Assembly: GCF_001026905.1 (NCBI RefSeq)
Contig: NZ_LAQL01000006.1
Coordinates: forward strand, 62,001 to 126,000
Direction: 5' to 3'
DNA from: Kiloniella spongiae
Lineage (GTDB): Bacteria; Pseudomonadota; Alphaproteobacteria; Kiloniellales; Kiloniellaceae
Length of the DNA: 64,000 nucleotides
A model generated the notes under the pieces. It was not told the origin of the DNA. It saw only the letters and a program-made list of their open reading frames with translations, and did no database searches. The position numbers and the translations under genes were made by a program. Shown one piece after another: positions 56,071 to 64,000 of the stretch; the stretch's first letter is position 1, and the number at the start of each line of letters is the position of its first letter.

Positions 56071-56911
56071 TGGGGTCCTCTATCCATTTTGGGTCACGTT
56101 CAAGAACCGATAGCTGATCTTTTGGCTTATGAATATCCGGCAAGGCGTTCAACAAGCCACGTGTATAGGGATGCTTCGCATTCTGGAGCTCGTCGGCCCG
56201 ACAAGTTTCAACGATTCTACCACCATACATAATGATGACACGATCACAAAAAGATGCGACGAGGTTCAAATCATGACTGATAAAAATCAATCCCATGCCA
56301 CGCTCTTGCACCAACTTGTCCATAATCTGTAAAACGCGACGTTGAACAGTTACATCCAAAGCTGATGTTGGTTCGTCTGCAATCAACAAATCCGGCTCCG
56401 GAATCAACATCATAGCAATCATGATACGTTGCCCCATGCCGCCGGAAACCTCGTGCGGATAGCTATCATAAACCCGTTCGGGGTTACGAATCTGCACCGC
56501 GTTTAGCATCTCAATAGATCGTTCTTTGGCTTCGGTCTTTGATGCATTTGTATGAACGCGATAAGCCTCGGATATCTGATCGCCAACCTTCATCACAGGG
56601 TTCAGTGAAAACTTGGGATCCTGCATAACCAGAGAGATCTTGTGTCCTCTGACATCCCGCATTTCCTTTTCACTCAGCGCCTGTAAATCCTGTCCATCAA
56701 AGTGAATTTTCTTGGCTTCAACCTGGCCGGGATGACGGATAAGGCGCAAGATAGACCGTCCCGTCATGGATTTACCGGAACCTGATTCACCAACAATTCC
56801 AACGCGCTCACGACCAACAGAAAACGAAATCCCTCGCACAGCCTCAACAACGCGCTTTTTGGATGCAAAACGCACCCAAAGATCTTCAACTTCCAAAAGT
56901 GCTTTACTCAT
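56051..56911 (-). CDS. Peptide ABC transporter ATP-binding protein (DppD/OppD type)
   Basis: 286 residues with Walker A GESGSGKSM, signature VSGGMGQRIMIAMML, Walker B LLIADEPTSALD and FISHDLNLVASFCDRV. Somewhat shorter than typical OppD (320-330); the C-terminal oligopeptide segment is short (TRGLLNALPDIHKPKDQL). Start ATG overlaps the permease stop as ATGA. Pairs with the downstream ATPase as a heterodimer. Confidence 0.93.
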   Translation of the reverse strand: MSKALLEVEDLWVRFASKKRVVEAVRGISFSVGRERVGIVGESGSGKSMTGRSILRLIRHPGQVEAKKIHFDGQDLQALSEKEMRDVRGHKISLVMQDPKFSLNPVMKVGDQISEAYRVHTNASKTEAKERSIEMLNAVQIRNPERVYDSYPHEVSGGMGQRIMIAMMLIPEPDLLIADEPTSALDVTVQRRVLQIMDKLVQERGMGLIFISHDLNLVASFCDRVIIMYGGRIVETCRADELQNAKHPYTRGLLNALPDIHKPKDQLSVLERDPKWIEDPSVDAFL

Positions 56912-57837
56912 GACTGTGCCTTCTTTGGATCGAGAATATCGCGCAGACCATCACCAAGCAGGTTGAATCCAAGAGAAACAATAAAGATAGCCAGTCCCGG
57001 CATTGTCGCGATCCACCAGTGATCGTGAATAAACTGTCGCCCGGATGAAATCATTGCCCCCCATTCCGGACTTGGCGGCTGCGCCCCAAGGCCGAGGAAA
57101 CCAAGTCCGGCAGCTGTCAGGATAATTCCCGCCATATCCAGTGTTACTCGAACGATTAGTGAAGACATACACATGGGCCATATATGCCCCAGAATAATGC
57201 GCAATCGTCCCGCGCCCTGAAGCTGAATAGCGGCAATATAATCACTGTTACGAATTGTCAGTGTTTCTGCCCGCGCAATACGCGCATATGGTGGCCAAGC
57301 CGTTAAGGATATGGCGAGGATTGCATTCTCAATCCCTGCCCCCAATGCTGAAACAAAAGCAAGCGCAAGGACCAATCTCGGAAACGCCAGAAAAATATCC
57401 GTAATACGCATCAACACGGTATCGACCCAACCACCGAGATAACCAGAAACTGTGCCGACCAAAAGTCCGAAAACAGGGGCTGTAAAAGCAACCAGCGCAA
57501 CGATAAACAGTGTGATCCGTGATCCGTATATAATCCGGCTCCAGATATCACGCCCAGAATCATCCGTTCCAAGGATATGTCCACCTGTAAACGGTGGGAG
57601 CAGTGTTGTTTTTAAATTCTGAATGGATGGATCATGTGTTGCGAGTAAAGGAGCAAAAATAGCCACCAAAACCAACAGAACAATGATCATAAAGCCAAGA
57701 AAAGCCAGACGGTTTGCCACAAGAGACTGCCAGCCGGCGTAAAGTTGCACCATCTGGGCATGAAAACGTGATTCAGGGGACTCGCTGGTTAACCAGCCTT
57801 TGAATCCCTGATCGTGCGATGTTGTATCTATGCTCAT
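56908..57837 (-). CDS. Peptide ABC transporter permease (DppC type)
   Basis: 309 residues, about six membrane segments. N-terminal cytoplasmic region, then LAFLGFMIIVLLVLVAIFAP, the DppC lead-in HILGTDDSGRDIWSRIIYGSRI and the EAA loop around YIAAIQLQGAGRLRIILGHIWP. Overlaps the following ATPase gene by four bases and starts two bases behind the other permease. Confidence 0.94.
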   Translation of the reverse strand: MSIDTTSHDQGFKGWLTSESPESRFHAQMVQLYAGWQSLVANRLAFLGFMIIVLLVLVAIFAPLLATHDPSIQNLKTTLLPPFTGGHILGTDDSGRDIWSRIIYGSRITLFIVALVAFTAPVFGLLVGTVSGYLGGWVDTVLMRITDIFLAFPRLVLALAFVSALGAGIENAILAISLTAWPPYARIARAETLTIRNSDYIAAIQLQGAGRLRIILGHIWPMCMSSLIVRVTLDMAGIILTAAGLGFLGLGAQPPSPEWGAMISSGRQFIHDHWWIATMPGLAIFIVSLGFNLLGDGLRDILDPKKAQS

Positions 57838-57839
57838 AC

Positions 57840-58907
57840 CTAACGCGCCCTCGGATCAACAACTTTATACAAGAAATCAGACAGAAGATTGAGCCCCACG
57901 AAAATCAGGCCAACAACAACCGTCCCCCCGATAACCGCATTCATATCAGCAGAAAGTAACGCAGTCGTCAGATAGGAACCAAGTCCCGGCCAGGCAAAAA
58001 TAATCTCTGTTAGAACAGAGCCTTCCAAAAGGTTTGCATAGGAAAGCGCGATCACAGTTATCAGGGGAATCATCACATTCCCCAAAGCGTGTCGCCAGAT
58101 AACTGTTCGCTCGGAAAGGCCCTTGACCCGGGCAGTTGTAATGTATTCTTGTGAAAGTTGCTCAAGCATAAAGGATCTTGTCATCCGGCTGATATAAGCA
58201 AGCGAATAATAACCAAGAATGGAAGCAGGGAGAATAATGTGAGAGAAAGCATTCCAGAAAATATCAAGGTCACCTTCAATCAAACTATCGATCAAAATTA
58301 ACCCCGTCACAACTGGGATTACATCTTCGTAATATACATCAAGACGCCCCGGACCACCGACCCAATCCAGCAATCCATAGAAAATAATCAAGCCCACTAG
58401 ACCGATCCAGAAAATCGGCATGGAATAACCAAAAAGACCAACAAAACGTACAACCTGATCCTGCCATTTCCCTTCGTTAACAGCCGCCATAACCCCCATG
58501 GGAACCCCAAAGAGCACGCCAAAGATCGTACCAACCGTTGCTAATTCCAAAGTCGCAGGAAAGACGCGCACAATATCTTCGGACACAGGTCTTGCGGTCA
58601 GGTTGGAAATACCAAAATCCCCTTGGGCAATTTGTTTTAAGAAAATCCCAAACTGAACCAATAGTGGTTTGTCTAGACCCAAAGATATGTAAGCCGCATC
58701 ATAAATTTCTTGCGATGCACGTTCGCCGACAATCGCCAAAACAGGGTCGACTGGCATGACACGGCCAATAATAAAAGTAACAAACAAAAGGCCAACTAAG
58801 GTGAGCAGCACAGTTAAAAGCACTGTGATCAAACTCTTGAGACGCTTTAGAAGCGGCACGGAAGACCCGCGCCGCTTCGGCGTCGCTGTATCAACAGCAT
58901 CACTCAT
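57840..58907 (-). CDS. Peptide ABC transporter permease (DppB type)
   Basis: 355 residues, about six membrane segments. LITVLLTVLLTLVGLLFVTFIIG near the N-terminus, VDPVLAIVGERAS, and the EAA loop YITTARVKGLSERTVIWRHALGN with GSVLTEIIFAWPGLG. Slightly long through a charged N-terminal extension of about 25 residues. Starts 6 bp after the binding-protein gene. Confidence 0.94.
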   Translation of the reverse strand: MSDAVDTATPKRRGSSVPLLKRLKSLITVLLTVLLTLVGLLFVTFIIGRVMPVDPVLAIVGERASQEIYDAAYISLGLDKPLLVQFGIFLKQIAQGDFGISNLTARPVSEDIVRVFPATLELATVGTIFGVLFGVPMGVMAAVNEGKWQDQVVRFVGLFGYSMPIFWIGLVGLIIFYGLLDWVGGPGRLDVYYEDVIPVVTGLILIDSLIEGDLDIFWNAFSHIILPASILGYYSLAYISRMTRSFMLEQLSQEYITTARVKGLSERTVIWRHALGNVMIPLITVIALSYANLLEGSVLTEIIFAWPGLGSYLTTALLSADMNAVIGGTVVVGLIFVGLNLLSDFLYKVVDPRAR

Positions 58908-58913
58908 CAGAAA

Positions 58914-60515
58914 CTACTTTGTCACAGTCCAGTAAAAAACGCCTGTAACAGCAGATCCGGTGTAAAATCCTTTAACATTAGCACCACGACCAGTCTGTTC
59001 ATTTTTCTGGAACATTTCCACGAACGGTGAATTCATCTGATGCTCTTTTTGCATATCAACATACATTTGGGCACGTTTCACACTATCTGTTTCCTGAGAC
59101 GCAGCTTTGGTCAAAGCCGTCATTTCAGGAATATCCCATGAATTACGCCAAGCCAGTTTACCGGCGTGCGTCCCATTGTTATCAGGGTTTGACGCAAAGG
59201 TATCCGCATTCGTATGTGGATCAGGATAATCCGGGCCCCACGCACCGACATAAATCTGGAAGTCGCGTGCGCGATATTTACCGAGAATTTGCTTACCAGT
59301 CCCCTGAGTCAGGCTGACATTAATACCTGCTTGTTTGAAAGTATTTTGAATGGACTGTGCAATCTGAATACGTTCTTGCGCATTACGCACGATAATTTCC
59401 ACATCAAAACCATCGCCATGGCCAGCTTCAGCAAGAAGTTTTTTGCCTTTTTCAATGTCCAGATTGAACGGTTTGTCTTTAAGTTCACCCATATAGGTCA
59501 ACGGCAGGAATGCCTGATGAACAACATATTGACCTTTAAGGAAAGAGTTTACCATTCCTTCATAATCAATCAGATATCGCAGAGCTTGACGAACTTTAGG
59601 TTTGGAAAGAATAGGATCTTTCTGACTCATGGAGATATACATGATACGACCACGAAGATCGTTATCTACTGCCAAATCAGAATTGCCGGAAATACCGTCA
59701 ACATCAGTCGGGTTAAGATTTCGAGCTACATCAACGTCACCCTTTTCCAGAAGAAGCCGTTGTGTCGCAGATTCAGGTATATGACGTACGATAATACTTT
59801 TCATCGCAGGCTTCGTAGCCCAGTAATCAGCGTTCACTTTCAAACGGTAGGACTCGTTTGGCTTCCAGTTAACCAAAGAATAGGCACCGGAACCTGCAGA
59901 GTTTGTTTGTAGCCACTTATTGCCCCAGTCACCATCAACTTCATTGGACTGGACCAGTTTTGAATCAACGACAGAAGCAACTGCCGCTGCAAAACAGTTT
60001 AATACAAAAGATGGAGCATACTTTTCATCTGTTGTCACAACCAGAGTACGATCATCTGTTGCCTTGATTGCTGCTTCAACATTTTCTTCATTAAATCCGA
60101 ACTGAGTCAGAATAAAAGACGGTGTCTTCTTCAACATAACTACTCGGCGTAATGAATATGCTGCATCGTGTGCTGTAATATCATTACCCGAATGGAACTT
60201 TCGACCCTCGGCAATTTTAAATGTAAAGGTTTTACCATCATCACTAACCGTCCAGCTATCAGCCAACCCCGGTTGGTAACCTTTAGACAGGTTTTTAGGA
60301 TCAAAACTTACGAGTTTATCATAAACGTTATTAACATAATCCGTACCTGCAAACTCAAACAGATCATGTGGATCAAGAGATGTCATATCGTCAATACGAT
60401 TGGCAATGACGAGAACGTTATCTGGTGTTCCAGCATAAGTAGCAGTCGCCGATAATGCAGAAACAGAAACAGCCGTGGCAAAAGCCAGACCTTTCAGTAA
60501 ATTCTTTATCTTCAC
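58914..60515 (-). CDS. Peptide ABC transporter substrate-binding protein (DppA type)
   Basis: 533 residues, SBP_bac_5 family. Signal peptide GLAFATAVSVSALSATATYA without a lipobox Cys, so a soluble periplasmic protein. TSLDPHDLFEFAGTDYVNNVYDKLV and KFHSGNDITAHDAAYSLRR are typical. Start GTG at 60513-60515, six bases behind AGGGAG. First gene of the importer operon, with a 582-bp regulatory gap upstream. Dipeptide or small oligopeptide uptake is likely given the linked dipeptidase. Confidence 0.95.
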   Translation of the reverse strand: MKIKNLLKGLAFATAVSVSALSATATYAGTPDNVLVIANRIDDMTSLDPHDLFEFAGTDYVNNVYDKLVSFDPKNLSKGYQPGLADSWTVSDDGKTFTFKIAEGRKFHSGNDITAHDAAYSLRRVVMLKKTPSFILTQFGFNEENVEAAIKATDDRTLVVTTDEKYAPSFVLNCFAAAVASVVDSKLVQSNEVDGDWGNKWLQTNSAGSGAYSLVNWKPNESYRLKVNADYWATKPAMKSIIVRHIPESATQRLLLEKGDVDVARNLNPTDVDGISGNSDLAVDNDLRGRIMYISMSQKDPILSKPKVRQALRYLIDYEGMVNSFLKGQYVVHQAFLPLTYMGELKDKPFNLDIEKGKKLLAEAGHGDGFDVEIIVRNAQERIQIAQSIQNTFKQAGINVSLTQGTGKQILGKYRARDFQIYVGAWGPDYPDPHTNADTFASNPDNNGTHAGKLAWRNSWDIPEMTALTKAASQETDSVKRAQMYVDMQKEHQMNSPFVEMFQKNEQTGRGANVKGFYTGSAVTGVFYWTVTK

Positions 60516-61097
60516 TTTGGACTCCCTGTATTAGATGCGCCGCTTCTTGGAAAACCTGATTCTTGATTTCTCAGTTGTTTTTATGCGTCGCTATCAATAG
60601 CGTTGCCGTAATCGAGACTTTTGTCAACGCTGCGAAAATAAATTAACGGGATGAAAACTATAGAAAATCATTAAAAATCAATTTTCAAAGCTCAACTAAA
60701 AATTGAGAAACAAAATTGAAAATCTTCCTAAAAACGACTTATATTATCTAATACCTACCAACAAGATTTCGCTAAATATTCAATAGAATCCGAAAGTTTA
60801 GAATTTTTTTAAAATTACGCGCATGAAGTGTTTTGAAAAAATTCTTCACCACAAAACACTGATTCTCATATCTTAAAAATTAGCTGAACCAAATAATGAC
60901 CATTATTTTTTGCTTTACCCAAAAATTGTATACAATCATACCTAGACAGTTGATCAAACTTACGATCTAGTAAAGATAGCCTGATCCAGAATTAGACTGA
61001 GTTTTCATTATGAGGTCGAGGTCTCCTATCAAGAACCTCTACAAACCCTATAAGTTCAAAATGTAATCTAAAGCCCTTAAACAGGAACAGTTCAGAG
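60516..61097. other. Divergent control region between peptide importer and phosphatase genes
   Basis: 582 bp, very AT-rich, no convincing gene. A 14-bp dyad CGCTAT-CA-ATAGCG (60589-60602) lies about 75-87 bp upstream of the binding-protein start and could be an operator. No tRNA, small RNA hairpin with T-run or repeat array is seen. The length is unusual for this gene-dense window. Confidence 0.45.
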
Positions 61098-61580
61098 ATG
61101 GAAAAGTACAAAGTTCTCTTTGTCTGCACGGGCAACATTTGTCGTTCTCCAGCCGCCGATGGCATCTTGCGCCACAAACTGCAAGAAAGCGGCTTAAGTG
61201 CTTTTATTACAACAGATTCAGTTGGTACCCACAGCTATCACATCGGGGAACCACCAACTACGACAGGACTTAAGCTCGCAGCCAAGAGAGGCTATGATTA
61301 TTCTGACCTCAGAGCACGCCAGATTTCAGCAAAAGACTTTGAAACTTTTGATATGATTCTGGCAATGGATTTTGGTCATCGGGAAATTGCTTGCAGAAAA
61401 TGCCACCCTAAGCACCAAAATAAAATAAGCATGTTTTTGGATCACAGCCCTCTTGAAGATAAAGAAGTCAAAGACCCCTATTATGGTGGACCTCAGGATT
61501 ACGAAGAAATGCTTGATGTCATTGAAACGGGTGTTTCCAACCTCGTAAAGCACTTAAAAGCACAAATCAAAGATCGTTAA
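61098..61580 (+). CDS. Low-molecular-weight protein-tyrosine phosphatase
   Basis: 160 residues. P-loop VCTGNICRSP with nucleophile C10 and R16, and the general-acid segment KDPYYGG. Dephosphorylates phosphotyrosine; in bacteria often paired with a tyrosine kinase for polysaccharide export, but no such gene is in the window. Followed after 18 bp by an EamA transporter gene. Confidence 0.94.
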   Translation: MEKYKVLFVCTGNICRSPAADGILRHKLQESGLSAFITTDSVGTHSYHIGEPPTTTGLKLAAKRGYDYSDLRARQISAKDFETFDMILAMDFGHREIACRKCHPKHQNKISMFLDHSPLEDKEVKDPYYGGPQDYEEMLDVIETGVSNLVKHLKAQIKDR

Positions 61581-61598
61581 AATGGACGTATCCACAAA

Positions 61599-62558
61599 AT
61601 GAGTACATCGGCAGGAACTTCGCAACACACACACGAAGATCGAATTATCCTTGGGATCATCCTGGCAATTCTAATGGTGTTTTGCACGTCCGTTATGGAT
61701 GGTATCGCCAAATGGCTAACAGCATCCTATAGTATCATCAGCATCATACTGGTTCGAAATCTGTTCAGCTTGCCCCTCGCCATTACGCTTGTAGCAAAAA
61801 CCGGTGGCCTTGCCACCTTGAAGTCAGATCGCCCGCTTCTTTTATTGGCTCGGTCATCATTGATTATTTTTGCAGCTGGTTCATTTTATGCCGCATTACC
61901 CTTTATGCCTCTGGCAGAAGTCTTTGCTATCGCTTTTGTTGCCCCCTTGTTCACAACTGTACTTTCCGTGATTTTCCTGAAAGAGAAAGTAGGTTTTCAT
62001 CGCTGGGCCGTCGTTTTTGTCGGATTTGGCGGTGTCCTCGTCATCTTGCAACCCGGAACAGATACCTTTCAACTCGCTGCAATTCTGCCGGTTATCGCTG
62101 CGTTTTTTTATGCCCTGTTAATGATCATGACTCGACAACTTCGTCATCATTGCAGCTCATCCGGGATGACTTTCTGGGGGACTGTTACAACGGTTTTTCT
62201 GGCAGCCACATCTCTTGTTTTACCTTGGGAAGCCTTTGCCTGGACCCTGCCCAGTAATACAGATCTGCTGATGTTAATGGGCATGGCAGCTGTCGCAACT
62301 ACCGCACACTTTTTGACAGGACAAGCCTATCGCTATGCCCCCGCTGCTGTTATCGCGCCCTTTGATTACACGATGTTGATATGGGGAATTATTTTCGGCT
62401 GGGTATTTTGGGACGAAACCCCGGAATCACACGTCTTACTCGGCGCAGGTATAATAATAGCAAGCGGTCTCTACATCATATATCGAGAGTCTCGGTCCAG
62501 GAATAAAACGGTTCTGGATAGTCAGCCTCCAGAAAATAGCACGCCCCCGACGGTGTAA
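61599..62558 (+). CDS. EamA-family drug/metabolite transporter
   Basis: 319-residue inner-membrane protein with about ten helices in two EamA repeats: ILAILMVFCTSVMDGIAKWL and, in the second half, FFYALLMIMTRQL and APFDYTMLIWGIIFGWVFW. Paralogue of the gene at 49056. Its last 83 bp overlap the 3' end of the convergent thpR gene. Substrate unknown. Confidence 0.9.
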   Translation: MSTSAGTSQHTHEDRIILGIILAILMVFCTSVMDGIAKWLTASYSIISIILVRNLFSLPLAITLVAKTGGLATLKSDRPLLLLARSSLIIFAAGSFYAALPFMPLAEVFAIAFVAPLFTTVLSVIFLKEKVGFHRWAVVFVGFGGVLVILQPGTDTFQLAAILPVIAAFFYALLMIMTRQLRHHCSSSGMTFWGTVTTVFLAATSLVLPWEAFAWTLPSNTDLLMLMGMAAVATTAHFLTGQAYRYAPAAVIAPFDYTMLIWGIIFGWVFWDETPESHVLLGAGIIIASGLYIIYRESRSRNKTVLDSQPPENSTPPTV

Positions 62559-63039
62559 GCTTACTGGAATAAAGACCAAAGCTTTCGACCATAAACTCCG
62601 GGTGAGAAAAGAGATTATTTTCCCGGAGATACGCACCAAATGCTGGACCTGGGTTATTTTTAAACCGACAAAGCGTCACATGCGGTGTAAATTTTTCACG
62701 TTCAAGTTTGATCCCGGTGGATTGGGCTGCATATTCTACCTTGCGACGAAGATCCGTGATCTCAGGTGTTTTCTCTACCCCGGCCCATAACATCCTCGGG
62801 CCGCTCTCTTTCCCAAAAAAACCAATACCGCTCAAGCGGACGGGAAAGGGATTAAAATGTAATCTGCTAAAAGCATCATCCAAATCCCGAGCCTGCGCCC
62901 CATCCAAGTCACCAAAAAATCGCAACGTAATATGAAAGTTTTCAGGAGCAACCCAGCGCTGTCCTGGTAATCCATGGCAAAGCCCTAAAAGCCGCAATCT
63001 TGCTTCTTCGGGAAGAGCAATCGCGCTAAACAGCCGCAT
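62476..63039 (-). CDS. thpR: RNA 2',3'-cyclic phosphodiesterase ThpR
   Basis: 2H phosphoesterase, 187 residues. Both HxT motifs are present: H36-I-T38 in NFHITLRFFGD and H120-V-T122 in FTPHVTLCRF. Normal family length and end (GACYFLEADYPE). Opens 2',3'-cyclic phosphates in RNA; formerly called 2'-5' RNA ligase. Its 3' end overlaps that of the EamA gene by 83 bp in antisense. Confidence 0.93.
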   Translation of the reverse strand: MRLFSAIALPEEARLRLLGLCHGLPGQRWVAPENFHITLRFFGDLDGAQARDLDDAFSRLHFNPFPVRLSGIGFFGKESGPRMLWAGVEKTPEITDLRRKVEYAAQSTGIKLEREKFTPHVTLCRFKNNPGPAFGAYLRENNLFSHPEFMVESFGLYSSKLTPSGACYFLEADYPEPFYSWTETLDI

Positions 63040-63200
63040 GGGTACCTCCTGTAAACAAATGACAAAGCCAAATACTCAATCAAAATAAACTTGCTATTAG
63101 CTTCATAAGAACAAGAAACCTGAAGAGTATAATACCTTATTTTTCCAATTTATATTTCAAAATCAAAATCTTAAAATACTCCGAAAACCAAAGGCACAAG

Positions 63201-64000
63201 TTACGGACAAGGTATTGTATGTTTGCGCCCCAGTTCTTCAATTTCTTTTAAAACCTCTTCTGAAAGATCAAGTTCAGCTGATTCAATATTTACCTTCAAT
63301 TGTGCCATCTTTGTGGCTCCGATAATTGGTGCCGTTACAAAGGGGCGTGAACGTACAAAAGCCAATGCCATCTGTGCAGGATCAAGCCTGTATTTTTCAG
63401 CCAAATCGACGTAATCAGCAATCGCTGCCTGACCTCTTTCGCCCATGTAACGGGTATTATCGGGGAAAAGCGTCATTCGTGCACCTTCTGGCCGTGCCCC
63501 GCCAAGATATTTACCCGTCAAGCTACCTGCCCCCAATGGCGCATAGGGGAGCAACCCAATATCCTCACGCATGGAAATTTCGGCAAGACCAACTTCAAAG
63601 CTTCTATTCAAAAGGCTATAGGGATTTTGAATAGAAGCCATACGTGGTCCTCGCCCCTGTTCTGTAAGTTTCAGAAACTGCATCACTCCCCATGGATTTT
63701 CATTGGAAAGCCCTACATGTCGGATCTTGCCAACCTTGACCAGATCATCGAGTACACTCAATGTTTCTTCAGGTTGGGTGATTTGTTCCTGATCCTGGTA
63801 TTCAAAACCAAGCTGACCAAAGATATTCGTATTCCGATCCGGCCAATGAAGCTGATACAGGTCGATATAATCCGTCTGAAGACGTCTGAGCGAGTTATCA
63901 AGTGCCTCTACAATGTGCTTTCGGTTAAATCGTGAAATTTCACCGCGAATATAGGTTTGTGCCGCACTGGGTCCCGCCACTTTGGACGCGAGAATGACTC
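63201..64000 (-). CDS. Tas-type NADP(H)-dependent aldo-keto reductase, N-terminal part outside window
   Basis: C-terminal three-quarters of an aldo-keto reductase; the frame runs open to base 64000, reading VILASKVAGPS before a spurious GTG start at 63980. It matches E. coli Tas: DYIDLYQLHWPDRN, GKIRHVGLSNENPWGVM, IQNPYSLLNRSFEVGLAE, GSLTGKYLGGA and DPAQMALAFVRSRPF. Catalytic His (LHWPD) is present. The catalytic Tyr and Lys would lie upstream or at the edge. NADP(H) oxidoreductase of unknown physiological substrate. Confidence 0.92.
   Translation of the reverse strand, partial: VILASKVAGPSAAQTYIRGEISRFNRKHIVEALDNSLRRLQTDYIDLYQLHWPDRNTNIFGQLGFEYQDQEQITQPEETLSVLDDLVKVGKIRHVGLSNENPWGVMQFLKLTEQGRGPRMASIQNPYSLLNRSFEVGLAEISMREDIGLLPYAPLGAGSLTGKYLGGARPEGARMTLFPDNTRYMGERGQAAIADYVDLAEKYRLDPAQMALAFVRSRPFVTAPIIGATKMAQLKVNIESAELDLSEEVLKEIEELGRKHTIPCP

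Noticed and set aside
1-64000. CRISPR arrays, IS elements, prophage, tRNA or rRNA genes
   Set aside because: No repeat-spacer pattern, transposase, integrase, phage structural gene or cloverleaf was seen on either strand by eye.

Overview
The window is a gene-dense stretch of a chromosome from an alphaproteobacterium with moderate GC and AT-rich intergenic gaps. The evidence is gene content and order: a gyrB-recF-dnaN-dnaA-rpsT block followed by enoyl-CoA hydratase, mutM, ubiE, ubiB, coaBC and dut, plus IalB, PAS_5, ArgP/ArgO and DUF3179 proteins. A marine Rhodospirillales/Kiloniellales-type host is a reasonable guess, but the sequence alone does not fix the genus. I saw no CRISPR array, IS element, prophage, tRNA or rRNA.

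Layout. 1-8.5 kb (minus): replication and repair genes (gyrB partial, recF, dnaN, dnaA), ribosomal protein S20, a crotonase, a small secreted protein and MutM. 8.6-15.1 kb (plus): ubiquinone synthesis (ubiE, ubiB), CoA synthesis (coaBC), dUTPase, then an Rrf2 regulator with cysK and a MoeB/ThiF enzyme. 15.1-22.4 kb: an Lrp-type regulator divergent from a five-gene arginine succinyltransferase (AST) operon, closed by a strong terminator. An M20 hydrolase stands in that operon where an AstE desuccinylase would be expected. 22.5-28.8 kb: cfa, yggT, a nicotinamidase, folD, a DUF3253 protein, tam and argG, with strong terminators and two separate 17-bp tandem duplications.

29-43.7 kb is more accessory. 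It holds a 727-residue PNPOx-like/ferredoxin-reductase/2Fe-2S fusion with a GST and divergent LysR regulator; a DUF3179 lipoprotein-like or periplasmic protein; an MFS exporter with a histidine-rich tail and a G-tract palindrome in its promoter, suggesting a nickel/cobalt efflux unit under a CsoR/RcnR-type repressor; a chemoreceptor; the ArgO exporter and its regulator ArgP around a second GST; and a GcvA-like LysR gene next to a decayed operon (172-residue unknown protein plus FAD-dehydrogenase pseudogene).

43.7-64 kb: rlmN, IalB, a SpoU methyltransferase, an asparaginase, methyltransferases, two EamA transporters, an orphan solute-binding protein, small housekeeping genes, a complete peptide ABC importer (dppA-B-C-D-F) followed by a membrane-dipeptidase gene, a low-molecular-weight phosphatase, thpR (overlapping its convergent neighbour by 83 bp) and a truncated Tas-type aldo-keto reductase at the window edge.

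Nothing in the window looks like a wholly new multigene system. The best leads are the M20 replacement of AstE, the predicted metal-responsive exporter and its operator, the regulatory palindromes between lrp and the AST operon, and the fused flavin/iron-sulfur oxidoreductase.
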